Source: JAGQRJ01 sp041402045
GTDB lineage: Bacteria; Planctomycetota; J058
Length of the DNA stretch: 40,730 nucleotides
Assembly (NCBI GenBank): GCA_041402045.1
Contig: JAWKSZ010000075.1
Coordinates: 1 to 40,730 of the forward strand
Direction of reading: 5' to 3'
The position numbers were made by a program, and so were the translations under genes. Shown in pieces: positions 28,457 to 37,659 of the stretch (positions within the stretch are counted from its first letter, which is position 1; every line of letters starts with the position of its first letter). The notes beneath the pieces are model-generated. The model searched no databases, was not told where the DNA came from, and was given only the letters and a program-made list of their open reading frames with translations.

Positions 28457-28650
28457 GCTCTGTCCGCGCTGGGGAGCGCCTTGCGGTAAATGAAGCGGGT
28501 CGCCTGCTCGCTGCTCAGCCAGTGGGGGCCCGTGCGCGCGTAGCCCGCGCGCTCGTAGCCGGGGATCCGGCCGGGCCAGGCGAGCGCAGGGCCGTGGGCC
28601 TCGATCGCCTCGGGCGAGAACGGGTAGGCCGCGACCCGACGCCGCGCTGC
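28453..28650 (-). pseudogene. Remnant of a GNAT-type acetyltransferase (C-terminal part only)
   Basis: On the minus strand about 65 codons read AAYPFSPEA, then GYERAGYARTG and FIYRKAL before a TAG that overlaps the parE stop. The pattern (xxYPxxPE, then YERAGY) matches the C-terminal part of common GNAT N-acetyltransferases. Upstream sequence toward 28690 has no matching acetyl-CoA-binding part and runs into the start of the opposite-strand YdjM-like gene. I read it as a truncated remnant. It could be a coincidence of GC-rich antisense coding. Confidence 0.4.
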
Positions 28651-28687
28651 AGGTCCCGCGTGGTGCGCCCTCGGATAAGCTGAGCGG

Positions 28688-29761
28688 GTGGACAACGCGA
28701 CGCACACCCTCTGCGGCCTGGCCCTGGCGCGGGCAGGCCTCGACCGCTTCGGCCCGGCGGCGACGGTCACCGCGGTGATCGCGGCGAACCTGCCGGACCT
28801 GGACATCGTGGTCCACCCCCTGCTCGGGAAGCCCGGCTACCTCTGCTACCACCGGGGGATCACCCACGCGCTCCTGGGCCTCGCGGTCGAGTCCCTGCTC
28901 TTGGCCACCGTGGTGTGGTTCTTCGCGCGCAAGTGGCACCCGGACACCCGCTGGTCGCCGTTCTGGCTGTGCGCGGCCCTGGGGCTCGCGAGCCACCTGG
29001 GGCTGGACGCGCTGAACACCTACGGCGTGCGCCCGTTCCTCCCCTTCTCCGAGCGTTGGTACTACGGCGACGCCGCGTTCATCATGGAGCCCGTCATGTG
29101 GCTCGGCTTCAGCCTGGCCGCCCTCGGCGCCTCCCCCACGCCCCTGGGTCGCGGGACCCGCAACGCCTGGCTGCTCTGGAGCTCGACGGTGTTCACGGTC
29201 CTGCTCTTCGCCGGAAAGACGCCCTGGTGGACCGCCGCGGTGTGGGCCGGCGGCGTGGCCGCCGGGTTCGCGCTCCGCTCGCGCGGGCTCAGCGATCGCC
29301 AGCGGCGCCGCGTCGCCGTGGGCGGGATCGCCCTCGCCCTGGCCTACCCCCTGCTGCTCACGCTGCCGCTCAACCGCGCCGCAGGTGCGCGCGCCCGAGC
29401 CTACGTCGAGCAGGTCGCGGGACCCGTGGCTTCGCAGACCGTGCACCCCCAGCCGGCCGCCCCCTGGCGCCAGCGCGCCGTGGTCTCGACCCCGGAGCGG
29501 ACCTACGTCCTCGAGGTGAACCTCTGGACCGGCGAGCTGGAAGAGCTCGAGAGCCTCGAGCGGCGCTTGGACCACCCCCTGCTCGGCTACTACGTCGCTA
29601 CCCAGCACGATACGCCTGAGTATCTGGCCTGGCGCTGCTTTGCCCGCGAACCCTTCGTGGCCGAGATCGCCAGCCGCACCCTCGTGCTAGGCGACGCGCG
29701 CTACGTCTCCGAGCCTACGGACGCCTGGTGCAACGTCGTGATCGACGTGCCTGACCAATAG
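28688..29761 (+). CDS. YdjM/DUF457-family membrane-bound hydrolase-like protein
   Basis: A 357-aa multi-helix membrane protein with the family pattern: an N-terminal MDNATHTLCGLALARAG (His6), NLPDLDIV (Asp37 and Asp39), YHRGITHALLG (His55, Arg56 and His60), SHLGLDALNTYGVRPFLPF (His103 and Asp107) and YYGDAAFIMEP. These conserved His/Asp residues in or near the membrane are why the family is annotated as metal-dependent hydrolases. The best-known member, E. coli YdjM, is a LexA-controlled inner-membrane protein. The substrate is unknown. A soluble C-terminal extension of about 120 residues follows the last helix. The start is GTG at 28688. No LexA box was recognised upstream. Confidence 0.8.
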   Translation: MDNATHTLCGLALARAGLDRFGPAATVTAVIAANLPDLDIVVHPLLGKPGYLCYHRGITHALLGLAVESLLLATVVWFFARKWHPDTRWSPFWLCAALGLASHLGLDALNTYGVRPFLPFSERWYYGDAAFIMEPVMWLGFSLAALGASPTPLGRGTRNAWLLWSSTVFTVLLFAGKTPWWTAAVWAGGVAAGFALRSRGLSDRQRRRVAVGGIALALAYPLLLTLPLNRAAGARARAYVEQVAGPVASQTVHPQPAAPWRQRAVVSTPERTYVLEVNLWTGELEELESLERRLDHPLLGYYVATQHDTPEYLAWRCFAREPFVAEIASRTLVLGDARYVSEPTDAWCNVVIDVPDQ

Positions 29762-29784
29762 CTCCGCGTTTGCGGGAGCGTGCG

Positions 29785-29819
29785 GTGGGGGATGGGCGCA
29801 GGCAAGCTGCGCCCCTACG
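29785..29819 (-). repeat. REP-like unit A (inverted relative to B and C)
   Basis: Contains the imperfect palindrome GGGCGCAGGCAAGCTGCGCC, a complement of the core in units B and C. Similarity to unit C continues for about 50 bp through accgc and gcagcgtg. It is the first of three units directly upstream of a RAYT gene. Confidence 0.7.
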
Positions 29820-29866
29820 CCGAATGGACCGCGCAGCGTGTGTTGGTAGGCAACGTGCCGGAACGC

Positions 29867-29911
29867 CGTTGGGGCGCAGCTTGCCTGCGCCCGTCCCACC
29901 CCCGCTCCGAC
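29867..29911 (+). repeat. REP-like unit B
   Basis: The core GGGGCGCAGCTTGCCTGCGC is followed by a tail cccacccccgctccga, identical in most positions to unit C about 106 bp downstream. It can form a stem-loop. Confidence 0.7.
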
Positions 29912-29972
29912 TGCGTGTGACGGGTCTTCAGGAAGGCGTGCCCCTATCACGCTGCGCTGCGGTTCAACTCGC

Positions 29973-30017
29973 CGTAGGGGCGCAGCTTGCCTGCGCCCAT
30001 CCCACCCCCGCTCCGAG
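29973..30017 (+). repeat. REP-like unit C
   Basis: Same core and tail as unit B and same orientation, ending 33 bp before the RAYT start codon. Units A and C in opposite orientation with a spacer resemble a REP doublet (BIME). Confidence 0.7.
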
Positions 30018-30050
30018 TACGCGTCGGAGGTTCTGGGTAGGTTCGGGTCC

Positions 30051-30541
30051 ATGAGAGCACCTGATCTGTATCGCCGTCAGCCACGCCGGACGATCCGACT
30101 CGACGACGAGGCCTATGCCACCCCAGGGCAGCCCTTCCTCGTCACCTTCAACCTACGCTGGGACGCGGGCGTCTCTCTCGCCGAGCCTCCACTGGCGACG
30201 ACCGCGCAACGCATGTTCACTGCCGCCACTGAGGCCGTGCCGTGCGACGTCTTCGTGGGGTGCGTCATGCCCGATCACGTGCACGCGATCGTCGCTGCGC
30301 GCCCGGGGAGCTCGGTCGTGCGTTGGGTGCAGGCCTACAAGAGTCTTGTCGCCCGCGACGCTCGCGCGTTCGGAGTGCGCGGTCTCTGGCAGCGCCGCTT
30401 TCACGACCGTGCGATCCGCCAGGAAGAGGGCGTACTCGCCGCTGCGCTCTACGTCCTAGACAACCCCGTGCGAAGGCGACTGGTGGGCACCTGGCAGGAC
30501 TGGCCGCTCAAGGGATCGCTTGAGTGGGACCTCGCCGAGAT

Positions 30542-30545
<4 letters not shown>
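30051..30545 (+). CDS. REP-associated tyrosine transposase (RAYT), Y1 HUH family
   Basis: This single-strand HUH transposase relative (164 aa) is thought to mobilise REP palindromes. The HUH pair is in CVMPDHVHAIV (His76 and His78). Lys98 and the C-terminal YVLDNPVRRRLV box (Tyr134) are typical of RAYTs. Which tyrosine is the nucleophile I cannot decide by eye. The N-terminus (RRQPRRTIRLDDEAYATPGQ) and length match IS200-related RAYTs. It sits directly downstream of three REP-like units, the arrangement expected of a domesticated REP/RAYT pair. Its last codons overlap the end of convergent phoR by 3 bp. Base composition is a little less GC-rich than its neighbours. Confidence 0.9.
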
Positions 30546-32356
<1,811 letters not shown>

Positions 32357-32429
32357 GGCACCAGCCTACTCGCGGCGGGGGCGCCGCCTCAATGCGCGAC
32401 CGCGAAGTTCCGAGGACCCTGGTGCAGCA

Positions 32430-32460
32430 CGGTACCGGAACGTCTGACGCGCAGCACTAG
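32430..32460 (+). repeat. Extra terminal-repeat copy abutting the MITE-like element
   Basis: Thirty bases matching the right end of the adjacent element (ggtaccggaa, then ctgacgcgcagcactag). It shares the CTAG with that element's left end, so the two ends form a palindrome over about 32430-32486. It is probably the remains of an older tandem copy. Confidence 0.65.
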
Positions 32461-32619
32461 TGCTGTGCGTCAGAAGTTTCGGTACAGGTCGCGCAGCAAT
32501 CGTCGTCCCTGGCAAGGCGTGAGGAGGGAGCAATGCGGGCCATTGTGACCGACGAACAACACAGCCAGGGGCGGCGAGGGCAAGCGAGATGTACCGGAAC
32601 TTCTGACGTGCAGCACTAG
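32457..32619. mobile_element. 163-bp MITE-like element between phoB and phoR
   Basis: The terminal inverted repeats are about 30 bp: left end 32457-32486 (ctagtgctgtgcgtcagaag, then tttcggtaca) and right end 32590-32619, which match as reverse complements at 27 of 30 positions. CTAG is at both ends. The inner arms also pair partly (cgtccctggc against gccaggggcg), and a CAATG/CATTG hairpin lies at 32531-32545, so the element could fold almost end to end. There is no coding capacity. TA or CTAG at the borders would suit a Tc/mariner (IS630-like) parent, but that is inference. The phoB stop codon lies inside its right end. Confidence 0.75.
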
Positions 32620-33305
32620 GCCTCGCGGAAGCGGTAGCCGACGCCGCGGATCGTCTGGATCAAATCGCGGTGTTCGCCGAGCTTCTTGCGCACCGCGCCG
32701 ACGTGGACGTCGATGTTGCGGTCAATGATCTGGGACGAGTCGCCAGCGACCTTGCTCAGGAGCTGTTCGCGGGAGAACACCCGGCCGGGGTTGCTGGCCA
32801 GGGCATGCAGCAGGCGGAACTGGCGCGCGGTGAGCTCGACCGGTTCGCCCTCGACCGAGAGGGTGTGGCGGGTGGCGTCGATCACGACGCCCGGGCGCAC
32901 GATCCGCTCGTCCGAGGCGGGGCCCGACATGCTGGTGCGGCGCAGCACCGCGCGGATCCGCGCCAGGAGCACCTTGGTCGTGAAGGGCTTGCTCACGTAG
33001 TCGTCGGCGCCGAGCTCGAGGCCGGTGACCACGTCGTCGGCCTCACCCTTGGCGGTGACCATGATCACGGGGATCGGCTGCAGGTCCGGGTTGGTCTTGA
33101 GGCGCCGGCAGATCTCGAGGCCGTCGACCTTGGGGAGCATGAGGTCGAGCAGGATCAGGTCGGGGTACTCCTGCTCCGCCTTCTGCAGCCCCTCTTCCCC
33201 GTCGCGAGCGCCGGAGATCCGATACCCCTCGCGGCCCAGCGAATACTGCATGGCCTCGAGAATGTCGGGCTCGTCCTCAATGATCAGGATCCGCTCGCGT
33301 TGCAC
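32616..33305 (-). CDS. phoB: PhoB-type response regulator
   Basis: An OmpR/PhoB-class transcription factor of 229 aa, by family the phosphate-regulon regulator. The receiver domain has Glu10 and Asp11, phospho-acceptor Asp54 (LILLDLMLPKVDG), Thr84 and Lys106. The winged-helix DNA-binding domain (about 135-228) has LTARQFRLLHALASNPGRVF, the recognition-helix region IDRNIDVHVGAVRKKLG and the end RGVGYRF. The stop TAG is formed by the end of the adjacent MITE-like element, yet the protein ends at the normal place. It precedes phoR on the same strand with a 259-bp gap filled by that element. Confidence 0.9.
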   Translation of the reverse strand: MQRERILIIEDEPDILEAMQYSLGREGYRISGARDGEEGLQKAEQEYPDLILLDLMLPKVDGLEICRRLKTNPDLQPIPVIMVTAKGEADDVVTGLELGADDYVSKPFTTKVLLARIRAVLRRTSMSGPASDERIVRPGVVIDATRHTLSVEGEPVELTARQFRLLHALASNPGRVFSREQLLSKVAGDSSQIIDRNIDVHVGAVRKKLGEHRDLIQTIRGVGYRFREA

Positions 33306-33354
33306 CGCTAAGGCCTCCCAGTGACGTGCGCGGAGGATCGTCGCTCTCCTTCAA

Positions 33355-33392
33355 GTCAGGATAAAGACTGCAGTCAGGCCTTACGAGGTCAG
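33355..33392 (-). promoter_or_regulatory. Possible phoB promoter/operator with repeated GTCAG motif
   Basis: Upstream of phoB a short AT-richer stretch carries GTCAG at 33355, 33373 and 33388 (CTGAC on the phoB strand). It includes two CCTGACT copies 18 bp apart around TTTATC. The spacing is not that of the classical Pho box (11-bp repeats), so PhoB binding is only a possibility. Confidence 0.22.
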
Positions 33393-33949
33393 AAGATGAA
33401 ACGCCACCCGGTTCCGGCCGGGATCCTGCTTGGGAGCAGGGGCCGGGGGAACAGGCGCTCGGCCAAGGCGTCGAGGGCGTCCCAGTCCGGGCGTCGACCC
33501 CAGGGGTTGTAGCCGCCCCCCGGGATCCCCGGCGGGAGCTGCGCGGCACCGATCTCGACCTCCATCTGCCGGATCGTGGGGAGCAGTTGGTCGTCGTCGA
33601 TCGCGCGGCGGAGGCGCAGGACCTCGGAGCTGAAGTCGCCCGAGCGCTCGAGCCGCGGAGTCATGGCGGCGAGGACCGCCGCGGGGTCGTCGGCCGCGCG
33701 CAGGGCGTCCAGGAGGCGCTTCACAGTGAGGGCGTGTCCGAGCTCGCCCAGGGTGCCGTAGCTCTTGTAGGGGAGCTGGTCCGAGCTGTAAGGCAGGCGC
33801 TCGATCCGAGCCTGGGGCTCGGGCTCGCCGTCGGGCACGGGGAACGTAGGCGAGGGTTCCCAGGGCAAGGGCAGGGGCAGAGGGGGGACGGGGATCGCCT
33901 GTGCGGGCGCCAGGGCGAGGAGGCAGAGCGCGAGGGCCGTGCGAATCAT
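33389..33949 (-). CDS. Small secreted protein of unknown function
   Basis: The start at 33947-33949 is chosen for a GGAAGGA site and a clear signal peptide (MIRTALALCLLALAPAQA). The open frame extends 22 codons further upstream but without a signal. The mature protein (about 169 aa) begins with a Pro-rich segment (IPVPPLPLPLPWEPSP) and continues with a charged helical part that has a possible conserved motif (LPYKSYGTLGELGHALTVKR). No cysteines remain after cleavage and no known family is recognised. It lies upstream of phoB on the same strand and ends 84 bp before it, so the two could be transcribed together. Confidence 0.65.
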   Translation of the reverse strand: MIRTALALCLLALAPAQAIPVPPLPLPLPWEPSPTFPVPDGEPEPQARIERLPYSSDQLPYKSYGTLGELGHALTVKRLLDALRAADDPAAVLAAMTPRLERSGDFSSEVLRLRRAIDDDQLLPTIRQMEVEIGAAQLPPGIPGGGYNPWGRRPDWDALDALAERLFPRPLLPSRIPAGTGWRFIF

Positions 33950-34112
33950 GCGAGGGGTCCTTCCGCCCGCCCTCAGTGCAACGCCGGGGCCAGCGCTCAA
34001 CCTCTGCTGCGCCAAGGGCTCAGCGGCTCAGATCGGGCGCCTCGGGCTCGGACGAGCGCAGGCTGAAGCGAGCGCGAGCAGGTGGCGTATAGTCCCCGGC
34101 GCAGGAGGAGTC

Positions 34113-34640
34113 ATGGCCCGCTTCGAACCCTACGGCGACCACGCGCCCCAGGTGGACCCCGAGGCCTACGTGCACCCCGACGCGACCCTGATCGGGAAGG
34201 TCGAGGTCGGCGCCCACAGCTCGATTTGGCCCGCGGCGGTGCTCCGCGGTGACGACGGCGGGATCCGGATCGGGCGCAACACCTCGATCCAGGACGGCTC
34301 GGTGGTGCACATGACCGAGGGCCTGAGCGAGGTCTCGGTCGGCGACCGCGTGACCGTGGGGCACCGGGTGATCCTCCACGGCTGCACCGTCGAGGACGAG
34401 TGCCTGATCGGCATGGGGGCGATCGTGCTCGACAACGCCGTGATCGGCCGCGGGAGCCTGGTCGGCGCGGGGGCCCTGGTGACCCCCAACACCCAGGTGC
34501 CCCCGGGGTCCCTGGTGCTGGGCATGCCCGCCAAGGTGATCCGTCCGGTCCGCGACGCGGACAAGGCCATGATCGAGACCGGCTGGAAGGAGTACACGCG
34601 ACGAGCCGCGGAATACGCGGCTCGTGATCGAGAAGGCTAG
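34113..34640 (+). CDS. Gamma-carbonic-anhydrase-like hexapeptide-repeat protein
   Basis: A left-handed beta-helix protein of 175 aa, the YrdA/PaaY-like branch of gamma-class carbonic anhydrases. Hexapeptide turns run through IGKVEVGAHSSIWPAAVLRG and LIGMGAIVLDNAVIGRGSLV. The three zinc ligands of the family are present: His66 (DGSVVHMT), His84 and His89 (VGHRVILHG). His84 and His89 are five residues apart, as in the archaeal Cam enzyme. The catalytic acidic loop of Cam is absent, as in most YrdA proteins, so carbonic anhydrase activity is not assured. ATG at 34113 follows AGGAGGAG. It ends 8 bp from the convergent kinase gene. Confidence 0.88.
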   Translation: MARFEPYGDHAPQVDPEAYVHPDATLIGKVEVGAHSSIWPAAVLRGDDGGIRIGRNTSIQDGSVVHMTEGLSEVSVGDRVTVGHRVILHGCTVEDECLIGMGAIVLDNAVIGRGSLVGAGALVTPNTQVPPGSLVLGMPAKVIRPVRDADKAMIETGWKEYTRRAAEYAARDREG

Positions 34641-34648
34641 CTCCGCCG

Positions 34649-36070
34649 CTACATGAGCAGCAGCAGGCCGCAGATCGCGGCGGCCGCCGGGCCACAGAAG
34701 GCGAGCACGCGCCCGAGGGCGTCGCTCCCGCTGTCGCTGACCGAGCGGGCCTTGGGGCGGGTCCCGCTCACCCGCCGGGTGCGGGCGCTGGTGCGGGCGG
34801 ACGACGGGGTGGCGGCGCGGCGACGGCGGGTCGAGCTCCCGGTCGCGCGGCGGGTGCTGGTGGTGGGGCGCTTGGCCTTGAGCCGGGCGCTCTTGGCGCG
34901 GCGACGGACCGTCGAGCGCTGCGGGCGGGGCTCGCTCTCCTCGATCGGGATCAGCGCCAGCTCGTGGCTCTTCTCGTGGAGCGCGCGCTCGCGGGCCGCG
35001 TCGGAGACCGCGATCTCGGGGTGGGTCTCGTCGTTCCAGCCGATCGCGTGGGAGCTGGTGGTCAGGAGCTCCTCGTCGGAGTCGAGGTCGTCGGAGACCT
35101 CGAGGCCGCCGCGGGAGATCTCGAGGGGGTCCGGCTCCTCGAAGTCGGCCAGGAAGTCCGAGAGGGCGTTCGCGAACTCCTCGGCGTTGGCGAAGCGGTC
35201 GTCCTGGTGGCGGGCCAGGGAGCGCATGACGATCCGCTCGAGGGCCTCGGGGATCTCCTCGCGCATTTGGCCGACGGGCCGGGGCTCGCGCTCGCGCAGG
35301 GCCTTGAAGATCGTGCGCGGGCGACCGACGCCGTAGGGGGGCAGGCCGGTGAGGAGCTCGTAGAGGATCGCGCCCAGCGAGTAGACGTCCGCGCGGGAGT
35401 CGACGCGGCTCGCCTCGCCGGTGGCCTGCTCGGGCGAAATGTAGGCCGGGGTCCCCAGCCAGATCCCGCTCTCGGTGATCCGGGGGTCGATCCCCCAGGC
35501 GTCGCGGGCGAGGCCGAAGTCGATGATCACCGGCTGGCCGTCGGGGCGCACCAGAATGTTGGCGGGCTTCAGGTCGCGGTGGATCACGCCGTGTTGGTGA
35601 ATGTGGTGGGCGGCGCGGGCGGTGCGCTCGACGAGCAGCGCGGCCTCGCGGATCGGGAGCACGCCCTCGTTGTAGAGGCGCTCGGAGAGGGGCACGCCGT
35701 CGACCAGGTCGAGGGTGAAGTAGGGCAGGCCGTCGGCGTGGCCCTGCTCGCGGACCTTGGCGACGCCCACGTGGTTCATGCGCGCGGTCAGGCGGGCCTC
35801 GCGCAGGAAGCGCCGCATGCGGTGGTAGTAGGTGCCGCCCCGGCCGCCGGGGAGGGGGGCCTTGAGGGCGACCTCGCTGCTGCCGGCGCGGTCGAGGACG
35901 CGGAACACTGCGCCCATACCGCCCTCGGCCAGGGCGCCGGTCACGCGGAAGCCGTCAATGGCTCCGCCGACCCGCACGGCCGCAAAGTCGTTAGCCGCGG
36001 CCTTGCCCACACCGTCGTTGGTGCGGGGCTCGTTGTCGCGGAGAGGCATCGTTTCGAAGGGGGCGTCCAT
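34649..36070 (-). CDS. Ser/Thr protein kinase with basic linker and C-terminal membrane anchor
   Basis: A Hanks-type kinase of 473 aa. Glycine loop LAEGGMGAVFRV (48-58), catalytic Lys70, HRDLKPAN (164-171, with Asp166), DFGLA (184-188), activation-segment GTPAYISPEQ (206-215) and the expected HPDDR-like box HQDDRF are all intact, so it should be active. After the kinase domain (about residues 40-310) an acidic stretch leads into a strongly basic Arg/Lys/Ser/Thr-rich linker (about 380-445) that resembles histone-tail sequence. The protein ends in a hydrophobic segment (VLAFCGPAAAAICGLLLLM), giving a tail-anchored kinase with no extracytoplasmic sensor. The C-terminal anchor distinguishes it from PknB-type kinases, which have a central TM and an outside domain. 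Confidence 0.88.
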   Translation of the reverse strand: MDAPFETMPLRDNEPRTNDGVGKAAANDFAAVRVGGAIDGFRVTGALAEGGMGAVFRVLDRAGSSEVALKAPLPGGRGGTYYHRMRRFLREARLTARMNHVGVAKVREQGHADGLPYFTLDLVDGVPLSERLYNEGVLPIREAALLVERTARAAHHIHQHGVIHRDLKPANILVRPDGQPVIIDFGLARDAWGIDPRITESGIWLGTPAYISPEQATGEASRVDSRADVYSLGAILYELLTGLPPYGVGRPRTIFKALREREPRPVGQMREEIPEALERIVMRSLARHQDDRFANAEEFANALSDFLADFEEPDPLEISRGGLEVSDDLDSDEELLTTSSHAIGWNDETHPEIAVSDAARERALHEKSHELALIPIEESEPRPQRSTVRRRAKSARLKAKRPTTSTRRATGSSTRRRRAATPSSARTSARTRRVSGTRPKARSVSDSGSDALGRVLAFCGPAAAAICGLLLLM

Positions 36071-36467
36071 GCCCCATCCACAGCGAGCGCTGTGCCCAAC
36101 TCCAGGATCTGGGAAACGAGCCCAAAGCGAACCGCATTACAAAACTTACACGCTTGGGCGGCCAGCTAGGCGGGGCGAGGTGGTGTCACTTGGACACACT
36201 TCGTCGCTTCGTGCTGAGACGGAACCGCTTCGGTGAAACTTGCGGGCAAATTCCGCTTTGACCCTTCGGTGAGGGACGGGGCGAATTCAAAGGACTTAGG
36301 GGCTTGCGCGCCTAACGGTCGGCCTCCGCGCTCAACCCATTGCCAATCAAATAGATAGAGAGGAACCCGCGTCGGGGGAGGCGCGCTGGCCCCCGGCACT
36401 GCAAAATCCTTCAAGGCCCTCAACCCCGTCGCGGAGCCTGCCGATAGGCCAAGCACAGGGAGGCCGT
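36071..36467. promoter_or_regulatory. AT-richer intergenic region, probable divergent promoters
   Basis: About 400 bp without a convincing gene and visibly less GC-rich than its surroundings. It separates the leftward kinase from the rightward small ORF and glycosyltransferase. It holds a 5-bp perfect inverted repeat (GTGTC-acttg-GACAC, 36183-36197) and an AT-rich patch (ccaatcaaatagatagagag, near 36344-36363) that could contain a promoter. I cannot define -35/-10 boxes with confidence. Confidence 0.35.
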
Positions 36468-36566
36468 ATGAAGACCCGCAAGAAGCGCTCGACCCCGGTC
36501 CGGATCGTCGAGTTGGCCGAGCGTTCGAACGAGGACTGGTACGTCGAGCACGGCCACGGAGACTGA
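36468..36566 (+). CDS. 32-codon small ORF upstream of the glycosyltransferase
   Basis: The ATG at 36468 stands seven bases behind AGGGAGG. The peptide starts MKTRKKRSTPVRIVELAERS and continues NEDWYVEHGHGD: a basic N-terminus, a short amphipathic helix, then an acidic, His/Trp-containing end. Ten bases separate its TGA from the GTG of the next gene, so the two are probably co-transcribed. It could be a short regulatory or leader peptide, or a small functional protein. The good ribosome site and tight spacing support translation. No family is recognised. Confidence 0.5.
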   Translation: MKTRKKRSTPVRIVELAERSNEDWYVEHGHGD

Positions 36567-36576
36567 GCGCCCCCGA

Positions 36577-37659
36577 GTGGGGTTGGCGGCCCACTACCTG
36601 GGCCGCCGCAGCGGGAACGCGACCTACGTCGAGGGCTTGATCCGCGGCTGGTCCGCGACCGACCTCGAGCTGTGGGCCTACGGCTACCTCGCCGACCCTC
36701 CGCCTCCGGGGGTGGTCGTCAAGCGCCCGGTGCAGAGCGCGACCCTGCGCAACCTGGGCGGCGCGGCCCTCAGCATGCGCCGGGATCGCCTGTCCCTGTG
36801 GCACGCGAGCTGGAGCGCCCCCCGCGGGGTGAGCCCCGTCGTGCTCACGGTCCACGACGCCCTGCACCTGACGCACCCCCGCCTGCTCCAGCAGCGGGTG
36901 CGCTGGCGGCTGAAGGTGCTGCTCCCCGGCGACCTGCGCCGGGTCGCGCGGGTGATCGTCCCCAGCGCCGCCACGCGCCACGCGCTCTTGAACCTGGTCT
37001 CCGGCCTCACCCCCGACCGGGTGGTACAGATCCCCCTGGGGATCAACCCCGAGCACTTCCACCTCGGGCCCGGCGCCCTGGGCCTCGGGCCCGACGACGC
37101 CCAGGTCCTCGCGCGCCACGGCCTCGAGCCGCAGCGCTACGCGCTCTGTGTCGGTCGCCCGGACCCGCGCAAGAACCTGACCCGCTTGTTCGGCGCCTAC
37201 GCCGAGGGCGCCGCCGGACGCCGGCTACCGCTGGTGGTGGTCGGGCCCCTGCACGACGAGCAGAAGAACCTCGAGCGCCTGGCCCAGGTCCAGGGCCTCG
37301 AGGGCGTGCGCTTCCTGGCCAACGTGAGCAACCCGGAGCTGGGCGCCCTGTTCCGCGGCGCGCGCCTGCACTGCTACGTGAGCCTGGGCGAAGGCTTCGG
37401 ACTGCCCGCGCTCGAGGCCCTGGCGTGCGGGACCCCGAGCGTGCTCAGCGACCTGCCCGTGTTCCGCGAGTTCGCCGGCGACGCCGCGAGCTACGTCGAC
37501 CCCTACGACCGCGGGGCCATGGCCCGCGCGATCGCCCGAGCCCTCGCCGACCGCGAGCTCGTGGCCCGCACCCGCGAGCTCGGCCCGCGCCAGGTCCGCG
37601 GGCGCACGATCGCCGCCATGTCCGCGGCCACCGCCGACGTCTACCGCAGCGTGCTGTAG
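36577..37659 (+). CDS. GT4-family glycosyltransferase
   Basis: A retaining sugar-nucleotide-dependent transferase with the GT-B fold, 360 aa. The N-terminal lobe begins with LGRRSGNATYVEGLIRGW (the donor/acceptor Gly loop at the very start, so the first beta strand is short). The second lobe has CVGRPDPRKNL (191-201), VVVGPLHDE and the hallmark E-x7-E motif EGFGLPALE (Glu272 and Glu280) followed by ACGTPSVLSDLPVFRE. Soluble, no TM. GTG at 36577 is the only reasonable start, and upstream in-frame codons lack an initiator. Substrate unknown. It is alone apart from the small ORF before it, so it probably decorates a glycan or lipid made elsewhere. Confidence 0.85.
   Translation: MGLAAHYLGRRSGNATYVEGLIRGWSATDLELWAYGYLADPPPPGVVVKRPVQSATLRNLGGAALSMRRDRLSLWHASWSAPRGVSPVVLTVHDALHLTHPRLLQQRVRWRLKVLLPGDLRRVARVIVPSAATRHALLNLVSGLTPDRVVQIPLGINPEHFHLGPGALGLGPDDAQVLARHGLEPQRYALCVGRPDPRKNLTRLFGAYAEGAAGRRLPLVVVGPLHDEQKNLERLAQVQGLEGVRFLANVSNPELGALFRGARLHCYVSLGEGFGLPALEALACGTPSVLSDLPVFREFAGDAASYVDPYDRGAMARAIARALADRELVARTRELGPRQVRGRTIAAMSAATADVYRSVL

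Noticed and set aside
29785..30017. CRISPR array
   Set aside because: Only three units, unequal spacing, one inverted, palindromic core and a RAYT gene next to them fit REP elements.
29770..30054. A 94-codon plus-strand ORF in the REP array
   Set aside because: It is made of the REP units themselves and overlaps the RAYT start; no coding pattern.
33939..34112. Longer N-terminus for the carbonic-anhydrase-like protein
   Set aside because: The ATG at 34113 has a strong AGGAGGAG site and matches the family start; upstream codons are non-homologous and overlap a divergent gene.
36391..36406. Possible sigma-54 promoter (tggcccccggcactgc) before the small ORF
   Set aside because: The distance between the GG and GC elements is one base too long and the -24 element is imperfect.
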